NCBI GenBank assembly: GCA_963578705.1
Contig: CAUZDT010000023.1
Coordinates: forward strand, 1 to 17,853
From: UBA8886 sp963578705
GTDB taxonomy: Archaea; Thermoplasmatota; Poseidoniia; MGIII; CG-Epi1
Reading direction: 5' to 3'
DNA length: 17,853 nucleotides
The notes beneath the pieces are model-generated. The model was not told the origin of the DNA, made no database searches, and worked only from the letters and a program-made list of their open reading frames with translations. Position numbers and translations under genes: made by a program. Below, piece by piece: positions 1 through 8,258 of the stretch (the stretch's first letter is position 1; each line of letters starts with the position of its first letter).

Positions 1-1160
1 TGGTGGTGGACCTGCAGCTGCCGGACCTGGTGGTGGAGATTGCCGGGCCGGTAATCGGGGTTCCGAATGGACAATGGCTAATCGCAGAATCCCTGTTGGA
101 AATCCACCCTTTCAGTCTTGGGGGAACAATATCGAATCAGGGGACTGTCACGGCCTCCTCTATCCACCTAGTCATCACTGACGGTGAGGAAACCTGGCAA
201 TTCGAGTGGGACGAACTCGTACCGGGAAATTCTACGGAGTGGCTCACCCCCATGGAACTCAGCAATCTAACTGCGGGAAACTATACTGTTTCAGCGATAG
301 TCACCTCGGACGCGGAGAGTGATGAAGACCCTGCGAGCAATACGGACAGTTATGTATTGCGAATCGTCACGCCCGGTCCTCACAACTACCAAGTCACGAC
401 CAATCACGAAAGCACATCACAATTCGAGGCCGGTGAATTCTCACCTACAATCGTGAATATCACACTGACCGGAGACGCCGGACAGGGATGGGAATTTGTT
501 TACCTGCTGCTGGATTACCCGGCGGGATGGAGTCTGCAAAGCACTATCGGCTACTTCACCGGCGCTGATGGAACCGTCTTTCAGTACACCATCCATATCC
601 AGCCGGAAAATTCCTCGCAGTATACAGCCGGGATTAACGTACCTGCCGGAACCGCCAGCATGCTTGCTTCCCTCCACCCCGCGCTCGAGAGCGTCGCCGG
701 CCCGCACGAAATCGGCGTCTCGCTGATTGACCACGACGGCTTCCCGGCCGGCAGCAGCAGCTTCACGGTGAACGTGCCGCAGTATCACGGGCTGCGCCTC
801 TCGGCGTCCGAGCGCGACGGCGGCGGCTGGTCGCTTTTTGTCACCAACGCGGGCAACGGCCCCGAGACGGTGGTGCTAACGAAGGCGCTGCCGGACGGGC
901 TTGCACTGCTCCTCTCGGAGAGCTACATGCAGCTGGCGCCGTTCGAGACGCGCGAGGTGCGGCTCTCCGGCATCGCGGGGGCCGATGGCAGCTACAGCGT
1001 CAGCTTCAGCGCCAGCAGCGAGCTGCAGCCGGAGGTGCAAGTGAATCTCACCTTCGCGCTGCGCGTCGGCGACGAGCCCGGCTGGGGGCTGCCGCTGCTG
1101 CTCGGCCTTGCGGGGGGCGGCATCGTGGCATGGGCGGTCGCGCGGCGGCAGCTGCAGTAA
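1..1160 (+). CDS. Membrane-anchored CARDB-like surface protein, 5' end cut by window
   Basis: The reading frame is open from the left edge, so the first GTG codons at 3 and 6 are probably not the true start; about 385 residues are visible. The protein is rich in beta-strand-like segments in the style of CARDB/adhesion modules: an opening PDLVVEIAGP, a module around residues 25-120, another from about 125, and a last one at 260-355. It ends in a membrane helix (about 358-380, GWGLPLLLGLAGGGIVAWAV) followed by a short ARRQLQ tail, so it should be anchored with its bulk outside the cell. No catalytic motif is visible. A subtilisin-like protease with similar repeats follows 63 bp downstream under its own TATA box, suggesting related surface work. 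GC content changes sharply inside the gene: 30 of 60 bases at 241-300 are G/C, against 43 of 60 at 841-900. The family call is from general pattern only. Confidence 0.7.
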   Translation, partial: VVDLQLPDLVVEIAGPVIGVPNGQWLIAESLLEIHPFSLGGTISNQGTVTASSIHLVITDGEETWQFEWDELVPGNSTEWLTPMELSNLTAGNYTVSAIVTSDAESDEDPASNTDSYVLRIVTPGPHNYQVTTNHESTSQFEAGEFSPTIVNITLTGDAGQGWEFVYLLLDYPAGWSLQSTIGYFTGADGTVFQYTIHIQPENSSQYTAGINVPAGTASMLASLHPALESVAGPHEIGVSLIDHDGFPAGSSSFTVNVPQYHGLRLSASERDGGGWSLFVTNAGNGPETVVLTKALPDGLALLLSESYMQLAPFETREVRLSGIAGADGSYSVSFSASSELQPEVQVNLTFALRVGDEPGWGLPLLLGLAGGGIVAWAVARRQLQ

Positions 1161-1192
1161 CTGGCGCAGCGGCGACGAAATCACCCCCGCAC

Positions 1193-1198
1193 TTTTAA
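1193..1198 (+). promoter_or_regulatory. TATA box of subtilase gene
   Basis: TTTTAA within an A/T-rich run (1191-1201) in otherwise G/C-rich DNA. Its centre lies about 28 nt before the GTG at 1224, the archaeal spacing for a transcript with an almost absent leader. No ribosome binding site is seen before the GTG. Confidence 0.6.
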
Positions 1199-1223
1199 TT
1201 ACGCGCGCGACCCCGTCCCAGCT

Positions 1224-4200
1224 GTGCTCCGCTACGTGGTGGTCGCGATGCTGCTACTCCTGTCCGGTGCGCCGGCGCTGCCGGCACCCGTCGCGGGAGA
1301 GTTCGCGCCGAGCTATTTCGACGGCGACGGCGACGGCCTCGATGACCGGCTGGCGCCGCTGGTCGCGCGGGGCGAGGCGGTCGACGTCTTCCTCGTTTTC
1401 GAGAGCGCGCCCGGCGCTGAACAGCGCCGGGCGCTAGCGGCGCTGGGGCTGGCGCCCAGCTACGAGTCGCACTACCTGCCGGTCTGGCAGCTCGACGACG
1501 TCCCGGCGCACAAGCTGAGCTGGCTGGTGGCGTTGCCGGGTCTCAAGCTGGTCGAGTGGCAGGCCATCTACTACCCGATGCTCAGCACCTCGGTGCCTGC
1601 GGTCAAGGCGCGTGACTCCGAAACATATGACGACGTCGCGTGGGACCGCGGGCTGCAGGGGGCGGGAGTCAACATCGCCATCCTCGACACCGGCGTCGAC
1701 AACGAGCACGAAACTTTCGAGGGACGGTTCATCGCGGGGGTCGACTGCGTCGGCGGCTGCAACGCCTACACGACGGAGGAGGATAGCGGCGGCGACCCCG
1801 ACGACCGCAACGGCCACGGGACGCACACTGCCTCGACCGCACTGGGGACCGGCGGCGAGACCGACGACGACGGCGACGGCGAGCCGGACTACATGGGGGT
1901 CGCTCCCGAGGCGCGGCTGGTCGACGTCAAGGTGATGACCGACCTCGGCGCGGGCGGCAATGTGCTGCAGGGCATCGAGTGGTGCACCGACCACGCCGAC
2001 GAAGACTGGGGCTCCGGCACCGCCGGCATCCAGGTGATGTCGATGTCGGTTGGCACCAGCGGCGGTAGCGACGGCTCCGACTCCGTCTCGCAAGCGGCCA
2101 ATGCCGCGGTCGCGGCTGGCATCGTAGCGGTGGCGGCGATGGGCAACGACGGTGACAACGTAGTCCCCGCACCGGCAGCGGGCGACTGGGTCATCGCGGT
2201 CGGCGCGACAGACGACCAGGAGACTGTCGACCGCGACGGAGACCCGGTTGCGGACTACTCCAACTACGGGCCGCGCGATAGCGATGGCGACGACGACCGC
2301 TGGGATGAGATGAAACCCGACGTCGTGGCGCCCGGCAGCGACATCCACGCCGCGGCGGGCGCGCCGGCGCCCTTCACGATTGCGACCGACGGCTACACCA
2401 CCCAGAGTGGGACATCCATGGCGTGCCCGCACGTGGCGGGGCTGGCGGCGCTGATGTTGCAGAACGCACCCGAGCTGGAGCCGGGCGCCGGCCAGAACGA
2501 AGTGATGTGGCGCATGCGCAATTTCTCCGAGCAGTGGGGGCCGGCATCCGAGCCGGACAACAGCTCGAAATACAACTACGTCGCCGGCTGGGGCTACGCC
2601 GATGCGTGGGCGTTCGTCAACGTCGCGCAGGCCGACGGCAGTATCGCGGCACTCGCGGCCGAACCAGACGCGCCGCTCGAGGGCGACACGGTGAGCGTCA
2701 GCACCACCGTCGAGAACAGCGGTGACGCGCCGCTCGAGGAAGCGACGCTGACGCTCCACGCCGACTCGACACAACTTGGCTCAACCACGGTGCCGGCGCT
2801 AGACCCCGGTGCGACGTTCGACTGGAGCGTCGACTGGGAGCCATCGCAGGGCGATTACACGCTGCTCGCCAAGGTCTCCGCAGACGGGGATGGCAACAGC
2901 GGCAACAACGAACTCGAGCTGGAAGTCAGCGTTGCACCGCCGCCGCAAGGCGTTGACCTGGCACTGGCGGCGCTCGCGACCGACCCGGCGGAGCCGGTCC
3001 ACAACGAACCGGTCACGGTAACAGCGACGGTGCGCAATCAGGGCGACGAGCCAGCCGATAGCTTCGAGGTGCGCTTCTACGAAGGCAGCAGCCGCTTCGC
3101 GACAGTTAGCGGCAGCGCGCTGGCAGCCGGCGGCGAAATGGAAATCGCCGCCGAGTGGACCGCCAGCGAAGGCAACCGCTCGCTTTCGGCGCGCATCGTC
3201 AACGTCGAGTCACAGGACCAGAATTCGGGCAACGACGAGCGGTTGCTGGAAGTCAGCGTCGCGCCGCCGCCCGACGAGCCAGACTTCGCGGCCGCCGCAC
3301 TGGAAATCGACGGCACGCTGCAGGAAGGCGTGACCGTCACCATCAACTTCGTCGTCCGCAACCTTGGGCAGACCGACGGCGAGGTGGACGTCACGCTCGA
3401 GCTCGACAGCAATGCGCTGGAGGCGTGGGATGGCCTTGCGGTGGACGCCGGCTCGGAAGAGGCGCTTTCGGTTGACTGGGAAGCAACGGCGGGCGACCAC
3501 CGGCTGGAGGTGGTGCTCTCGGGCGCTGACCCGGCCGAGGCGTCGACCGAAAACAACGAGGCCGAATTCGATTTCGCGATTGAGGAAGCGGGACCGCTCT
3601 TTAGCGTCGAGGCTATATCAACGAGCCAGCCGCTGACGCAGGGTGTCGCAGCGACCGTGACCATCACGGTCGCCAACGACGGCAACGGCGACGGGAGCGT
3701 CACCGTGCAGCTGGCGGAGTTCAGCGGCGCCATCGGCGAGCAGTATGTCGAGATTAGCGCCGGCGACAGCAACGCCGTGCTGTTCAGCTGGACACCCGCG
3801 ACCGCCGGCTCAATCCAGCTCACCGCGACCGCCGACGGGAGTTCCCGCCAAGCGATAGTCACGGTCGTTCCGCCCGTGAACGAGCTGCCGCTGGCGGTCG
3901 CGCAGGCGATGCTGCCCGGCGGCGGCTGGACCGCAGTCCAACTCGCCGCCGTCACGGGGCAGGAGGTCACCTTCTCGGCCGCCGGCTCGAGCGACCCCGA
4001 CGGTGACGACGCGCAGCTGGCGTATGCGTGGAGCGTCGTCGACCAGGACGGGATGCCTTTCAGCCAGCAATCCATGACGAGCTTCACGACTATTTTCAAC
4101 ACGGCGGGAACCTACACCGCCACGCTCACCGTGACCGACGAGCGCGGGGGCGTCGCGACCGCGGCGGTCAGCGTCGTCGTCAGCCCCGCCGTGACTGACA

Positions 4201-4457
4201 CGGGCGGCGGAGGGGACGGAGGGACCGACTGGGTACGGCTGCTAGGGCTGCTGCTGCTCGCGACGGTCGCGCTGGCAGGGGGTGCGATAGCGTGGAACCG
4301 GCTGCGCGAGGATGAGGATTACTTCGACGATTTAGACGACGGTCCGCTCCAGCTGGCGTGTCCCGCCTGTCAGGGGCAAATCAGCGTCGCAACCCCGCAG
4401 CGGCCGGTCCAGCTGGGCTGCCCACACTGCCAGTCACAGTTCGTCCTACGCGAATAA
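1224..4457 (+). CDS. Secreted subtilisin-like serine protease with CARDB and PKD repeats, membrane anchor and zinc-ribbon tail
   Basis: A 1077-residue S8 peptidase. It has a signal peptide (about 1-25), a DGDGDG calcium-type loop (about 33-40) and an I9-like propeptide (about 48-110). The catalytic domain (about 120-465) shows Asp155 in ILDTGV, His198 in NGHGTH, oxyanion Asn308 in MGND and Ser398 in SGTSMACPH, so the triad is complete. Asp-rich insertions (near 213-222 and 350-358) probably bind calcium. Four CARDB-like modules follow (about 470-575, 576-684, 685-790, 791-885), then a PKD domain (about 888-990) and a Gly-rich linker. A membrane helix lies at about 1004-1024. The cytoplasmic tail is acidic and ends in a four-Cys zinc ribbon (C1046, C1049, C1066, C1069). 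It likely degrades protein outside the cell while remaining anchored. The GTG start is chosen because it gives the signal peptide directly after the TATA box. The ribbon is the odd part. Confidence 0.92.
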   Translation: MLRYVVVAMLLLLSGAPALPAPVAGEFAPSYFDGDGDGLDDRLAPLVARGEAVDVFLVFESAPGAEQRRALAALGLAPSYESHYLPVWQLDDVPAHKLSWLVALPGLKLVEWQAIYYPMLSTSVPAVKARDSETYDDVAWDRGLQGAGVNIAILDTGVDNEHETFEGRFIAGVDCVGGCNAYTTEEDSGGDPDDRNGHGTHTASTALGTGGETDDDGDGEPDYMGVAPEARLVDVKVMTDLGAGGNVLQGIEWCTDHADEDWGSGTAGIQVMSMSVGTSGGSDGSDSVSQAANAAVAAGIVAVAAMGNDGDNVVPAPAAGDWVIAVGATDDQETVDRDGDPVADYSNYGPRDSDGDDDRWDEMKPDVVAPGSDIHAAAGAPAPFTIATDGYTTQSGTSMACPHVAGLAALMLQNAPELEPGAGQNEVMWRMRNFSEQWGPASEPDNSSKYNYVAGWGYADAWAFVNVAQADGSIAALAAEPDAPLEGDTVSVSTTVENSGDAPLEEATLTLHADSTQLGSTTVPALDPGATFDWSVDWEPSQGDYTLLAKVSADGDGNSGNNELELEVSVAPPPQGVDLALAALATDPAEPVHNEPVTVTATVRNQGDEPADSFEVRFYEGSSRFATVSGSALAAGGEMEIAAEWTASEGNRSLSARIVNVESQDQNSGNDERLLEVSVAPPPDEPDFAAAALEIDGTLQEGVTVTINFVVRNLGQTDGEVDVTLELDSNALEAWDGLAVDAGSEEALSVDWEATAGDHRLEVVLSGADPAEASTENNEAEFDFAIEEAGPLFSVEAISTSQPLTQGVAATVTITVANDGNGDGSVTVQLAEFSGAIGEQYVEISAGDSNAVLFSWTPATAGSIQLTATADGSSRQAIVTVVPPVNELPLAVAQAMLPGGGWTAVQLAAVTGQEVTFSAAGSSDPDGDDAQLAYAWSVVDQDGMPFSQQSMTSFTTIFNTAGTYTATLTVTDERGGVATAAVSVVVSPAVTDTGGGGDGGTDWVRLLGLLLLATVALAGGAIAWNRLREDEDYFDDLDDGPLQLACPACQGQISVATPQRPVQLGCPHCQSQFVLRE
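2919..3259 (+). repeat. Tandem CARDB module repeat inside the protease
   Basis: The module junction LEVSVAPPP occurs twice, with CTGGAAGTCAGCGT exact at 2919-2932 and again at 3246-3259, a period of 327 nt (109 residues). This marks modules 2 and 3 as a tandem duplication that has diverged in protein sequence but kept its linker. Confidence 0.7.
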
Positions 4458-4474
4458 TCTCCCTGAAGGCCGCC

Positions 4475-4480
4475 TTTTAA
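4475..4480 (+). promoter_or_regulatory. TATA box of pyrDK operon
   Basis: TTTTAA at 4475-4480 predicts transcription from about 4502. That leaves a leader of about 15 nt before the GTG at 4517, which contains the Shine-Dalgarno-like GGAGG at 4505-4509. This differs from most genes here, where the TATA box sits about 25 nt from the start codon itself. Confidence 0.5.
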
Positions 4481-4504
4481 GTGGGGCTGGCGCAAGTGCG
4501 GGCC

Positions 4505-4509
4505 GGAGG
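4505..4509 (+). promoter_or_regulatory. Ribosome binding site deciding pyrD start
   Basis: GGAGG lies 7 nt before GTG 4517. It supports that start over the in-frame GTG at 4481, which would sit next to the TATA box, and over the ATG at 4526, which is 16 nt away. Confidence 0.5.
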
Positions 4510-4516
4510 CAGCAGC

Positions 4517-5446
4517 GTGGTCGAAATGCGTGTGGAACTGGCGGGGCTCGAACTCGCCAATCCCGTCCTGCTCGCCTCGGGAATTCTCGACTCGACGCCG
4601 GGCATCCTGGCGCGAATGGCTGACGCTGGCGCTGGCGCGCTCGTAACCAAGTCCATCTCGCTGAAGCCGCGCCCCGGCTACGCTGGCCCGACGGTGGCGG
4701 AAGTCGCGCCGGGGACCTGGCTGAACGCGATGGGGCTGCCCAATCCCGGGCTGGCCGAATTCCTTGAAGAATTCGACTTGCGCGGCAGCAAGGTGCCGGT
4801 CATCCCCAACCTCGTCGCCGATACGCCCGCAGAGTTCGGCGAACTGGCGGCAGGCATCGCCAGAGCGGGCGCGAAGCTGGCCGAAATCAACCTGAGCTGC
4901 CCACACCCGCAGGCGGCCTACACGGGGCTGCTAACCGCGCAGGACCCCGACGCAGCGGCGGCGGCGACCGCTGCCGCCGCTGCGCACCTGCCAGTCATCG
5001 CCAAGCTCTCGCCCAACGTGAGCGACATCGGCGCCGTCGCCGTCGCCTGCGCCGAAGCGGGTGCGGCCGCCATCAGTGCCATCAACACGATGCCGGCGCT
5101 CGATATCGATACCGAACTGGAAGCACCGGTGCTCGGCAACGCCTTCGGCGGCCTTTCGGGGCCGGCGCTGCTCCCCATCGGCCTGCGCTGCGTGCTCAGG
5201 ACTGTGCGCGCTTTACGCGACGGCGGCCACGCGACGCCGGTCGTCGGCATCGGCGGCATCACCAGCGGCGGCGACGCGGCGAAATACCTGCTGTGCGGCG
5301 CGCAGGCAGTGCAGGTCGGGACCGCGCTGGGGGGCAACCCGGAGCGGCTGGGTGAAATCGCCGCTGAGCTGGGCGACTGGATGGAGCGCAAGGGCTACGC
5401 AAATCTCGACGCTTTCCGCGGCAACGCACTGGAGTGGCTGCCGTGA
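4517..5446 (+). CDS. pyrD: Dihydroorotate dehydrogenase, catalytic subunit (class 1B)
   Basis: Oxidises dihydroorotate to orotate in pyrimidine synthesis, using FMN and passing electrons to PyrK. With the GTG start at 4517 the protein is 309 residues and begins MVEMRVELAGLELANPVLLASG, as family members do. It is a TIM barrel: Lys45 in VTKSISLKP is the conserved active-site lysine, Cys128 in NLSCPHP is the catalytic base position of class 1 enzymes, INTMPALDID follows, and the FMN phosphate loops are VVGIGGITSGGDA and VQVGTALGG near the end. The residue after CysPro is His130, where many class 1 enzymes have Asn; I believe this occurs in archaeal members but cannot check it. Its TGA overlaps the ATG of pyrK by one base (TGATG), so the subunits should be translationally coupled. 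The upstream in-frame GTG at 4481 is judged too close to the TATA box. Confidence 0.94.
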   Translation: MVEMRVELAGLELANPVLLASGILDSTPGILARMADAGAGALVTKSISLKPRPGYAGPTVAEVAPGTWLNAMGLPNPGLAEFLEEFDLRGSKVPVIPNLVADTPAEFGELAAGIARAGAKLAEINLSCPHPQAAYTGLLTAQDPDAAAAATAAAAAHLPVIAKLSPNVSDIGAVAVACAEAGAAAISAINTMPALDIDTELEAPVLGNAFGGLSGPALLPIGLRCVLRTVRALRDGGHATPVVGIGGITSGGDAAKYLLCGAQAVQVGTALGGNPERLGEIAAELGDWMERKGYANLDAFRGNALEWLP

Positions 5447-6249
5447 TGCGGCCCGTCGCGGCCAAAATCACGGAAATCGACAACCGCACCTCCGTCGGCC
5501 ATTCGCTATGGCTCGCGCCGCGCGATAGCTGGGAAGCGCAGCCGGCGCCGGGGCAGTTTGTGATGGTCGCGCTGCGCCGCCCGCCCGCCGGCTTCGGCCG
5601 CGAAGTGTGCGACGCGGTGCCGATGTCGGTCGCCGGCTGGGAGCCGGGACGGCTGAGGCTGACAATCAAGGACCTCGGGCCAACCTCGGCCGCACTGCTG
5701 GCGTGCCGGCCGGGAGACATGCTCGCCGTAACCGGCCCGCTCGGTCACGGCTTCTCGCTCGATGCACGGCAACCCCTGCTGATGGGGGGGGGCGTCGGGG
5801 CGCCGCCGCTGCTATTCCTCGCCCAACAGCTCGCCGCGCGCGGAGTCGAGCCGGTCACGCTGCTGGGCGGCGCGACCGGCGACGAAATCTTCCACCGCGA
5901 TGAGTTCCCCGGGATGGTCGAAATCGCGACCGACGACGGCTCGACCGGCCACCAGGGATTCGTGACCGACCTGCTCGACGGCCGCAACCCCGACATGCTC
6001 TACAGCTGCGGCCCCGAGCCGATGCTTGTCAAAGCTCTGGCATGGGCGCTCGCGAGCGGCATCCCGGCCGAGCTCTGCCTCGAGCGCTACATGGCGTGCG
6101 GCGTCGGCCTGTGTGGAATCTGCACGATTGACCGCGACCTCGTCTGTCAGGACGGACCCGTCCTCAGCAGCAAGCGGCTGGCGCAGTCAGCCGAGTTCGG
6201 CAAAGTCGTCCGCGAGGCGGGCGGCATCGTGCGCCACACCCCGGCCTAG
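5446..6249 (+). CDS. pyrK: Dihydroorotate dehydrogenase electron-transfer subunit
   Basis: A 267-residue partner of PyrD that carries FAD and a 2Fe-2S cluster and moves electrons to NAD+. The N-terminal half is the FAD-binding barrel (PGQFVMVALRRPP, then MSVAGWEPGRLRLTIKDLG). The NAD domain has MGGGVGAPPLLFLAQQL at about 110-125. The cluster motif at the C-terminus is Cys218-x4-Cys223-x2-Cys226-x7-Cys234; the last spacing is shorter than I recall for the bacterial subunit. The ATG at 5446 overlaps the pyrD stop. An in-frame GTG at 5434 inside pyrD would add only four residues. Its TAG stop shares the palindrome CTAG with the stop of the convergent ABC permease, so no space is left for a terminator between them. 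Confidence 0.93.
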   Translation: MRPVAAKITEIDNRTSVGHSLWLAPRDSWEAQPAPGQFVMVALRRPPAGFGREVCDAVPMSVAGWEPGRLRLTIKDLGPTSAALLACRPGDMLAVTGPLGHGFSLDARQPLLMGGGVGAPPLLFLAQQLAARGVEPVTLLGGATGDEIFHRDEFPGMVEIATDDGSTGHQGFVTDLLDGRNPDMLYSCGPEPMLVKALAWALASGIPAELCLERYMACGVGLCGICTIDRDLVCQDGPVLSSKRLAQSAEFGKVVREAGGIVRHTPA

Positions 6250-7033
6250 AGCCGCATGGTGCGGAACGCCAGCGTGCCGATACCGAGCAGCGCAATGCAG
6301 AAGCCGCCCAGCACCGCGAGGTCGCGCGCCAGTCCGAACTCGTTGAACGCCTCGACCGGCAGCAGCGTGTAGCGGATGGCGTCGACCGCGTAGCTGACTG
6401 GATTGGCAACCGTGGCCCAGTATAGGTAGGGCGCCTCGTTGACCAGGTTCTTCTTCAGGAAGAGCGCGCCGCTCAGGAAATACATCGGGAAGACTACCAG
6501 GCTCACGATCAGCGAAAATCCCTCCGGGGACTCCATGCGCGAGCCGATAATCAGCCCAATGGAGGTCATTGTGACAGCCAGCAGGAACATGAAGAGGTAG
6601 ACTATGGCGAGGCTCTGCACGGTGTAGTTCTCCCGTAATTCGGGGAATATGAAGTAGCCCAGGATGACTATAATGGTCACTTGCACCATCGAATCGGTGA
6701 CCCCGCCCAGCACCTTACCGAGGAATATGGTCGAGCGGTGGAGCGGCGCCGCGAGCACCTCCTTCAGGAAATCGATTTTCCGGTCCCAGACGATATAGAG
6801 CCCGTAGAATACCGACTGGAACAGGACCGTCATGCAGAGAATTCCGGGGAAAATAAAGGTGTCATAACCGTATCCCCCGAAGCTCGCTTCGTCCTCGATG
6901 GAGGCGCCGATGCCCTTGCCGACCACGACGAGCCACAACAGCGGCGTCAGCACGCTCCCGATGAGCCGCGAGTATTCGCGGAAGAAGACCTTGACTTCGC
7001 GCAGCCAGATGGCGTAAAGGCCCGAGAGCTGGC

Positions 7034-7037
<4 letters not shown>
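6246..7037 (-). CDS. ABC-2 type transporter permease (DrrB/NodJ-like)
   Basis: A 263-residue inner-membrane protein with about six hydrophobic segments, among them SVLTPLLWLVVVGKGI near the N-terminus, TFIFPGILCMTVLFQSVFYG, a central pair (VTIIVILGYFIF, AIVYLFMFLLAVTMTSIGLI), SLIVSLVVFPMYFLSGALFL and a last helix around DLAVLGGFCIALLGIGTLAF. The block PMYFLSGALFL followed by NPVSYAVDAIRY is typical of ABC-2 export permeases for drugs, polysaccharides or lipids. It pairs with the ATPase encoded just upstream, with which it overlaps by four bases (ATGA). The substrate cannot be read from the sequence. Confidence 0.9.
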
Positions 7038-8008
<971 letters not shown>

Positions 8009-8030
8009 CGGCGCGCCACCCGACGCGGGG

Positions 8031-8036
8031 ATTTAA
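8031..8036 (-). promoter_or_regulatory. TATA box of the ABC operon
   Basis: On the - strand this reads TTAAAT within CGCCTTAAATCC, centred about 25 nt before the ATG at 8008. It overlaps the TAA stop (8033-8035) of the 58-residue ORF, so one short sequence serves as stop codon and promoter. Confidence 0.65.
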
Positions 8037-8209
8037 GGCGCGGAGTCGCGCAGCGCCTGTACCGCCAGCACGACGCCACCAAGCGTCAGTGCCAGCCCGA
8101 CCGCGAGGAGAGGCAACGTGCTGTCGGCCCAATGGTGCCATACCAGCATCAGCATCAACCCCAGGAACAGCGACAGCGCCGCTAGCCCCTTGCGCAACGG
8201 TAGGCTCAC
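8033..8209 (-). CDS. Small two-helix membrane protein, 58 residues
   Basis: Read directly from the - strand: GTG at 8209, TAA at 8033-8035. The product starts MSLPLRKGLAALSLFLGLML, has one membrane segment at about 7-24, a short WHHWADS loop (24-30) and a second segment at about 31-51, and ends QALRDSAP. The positive N-terminus (RK) predicts an inside start. The GTG sits about 25 nt from the TATA box at 8231-8236, exactly the leaderless spacing used by neighbours, which is the main reason to believe it. It lies upstream of the ABC ATPase in the same direction and could be co-transcribed with it. No family is recognised. Confidence 0.65.
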   Translation of the reverse strand: MSLPLRKGLAALSLFLGLMLMLVWHHWADSTLPLLAVGLALTLGGVVLAVQALRDSAP

Positions 8210-8230
8210 GCCAGTCGAGCGTGGACGCCC

Positions 8231-8236
8231 TTAAAA
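8231..8236. promoter_or_regulatory. Shared, centred TATA box for two divergent leaderless genes
   Basis: TTAAAA on the + strand (TTTTAA on the -) lies midway between the ATG at 8259 (+) and the GTG at 8209 (-). From its centre (8233.5) the distances are 25.5 and 24.5 nt. Both genes start at the distance expected for leaderless archaeal transcripts, and no other A/T-rich box is present between them, so this single element probably fires both ways. Confidence 0.6.
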
Positions 8237-8258
8237 CGGGGGCGCCATCCGCCGGCCG

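Noticed and set aside
1434..2774. 446-residue open frame on the - strand opposite the protease
   Set aside because: It is a codon-bias shadow: rich in Arg, Val, His and Asp with no domain, lying wholly antisense to an intact protease catalytic domain.
3077..4102. 341-residue open frame on the - strand opposite the CARDB/PKD repeats
   Set aside because: Ser/Ala/Thr-rich shadow of the repeats, without start signals or recognisable motifs.
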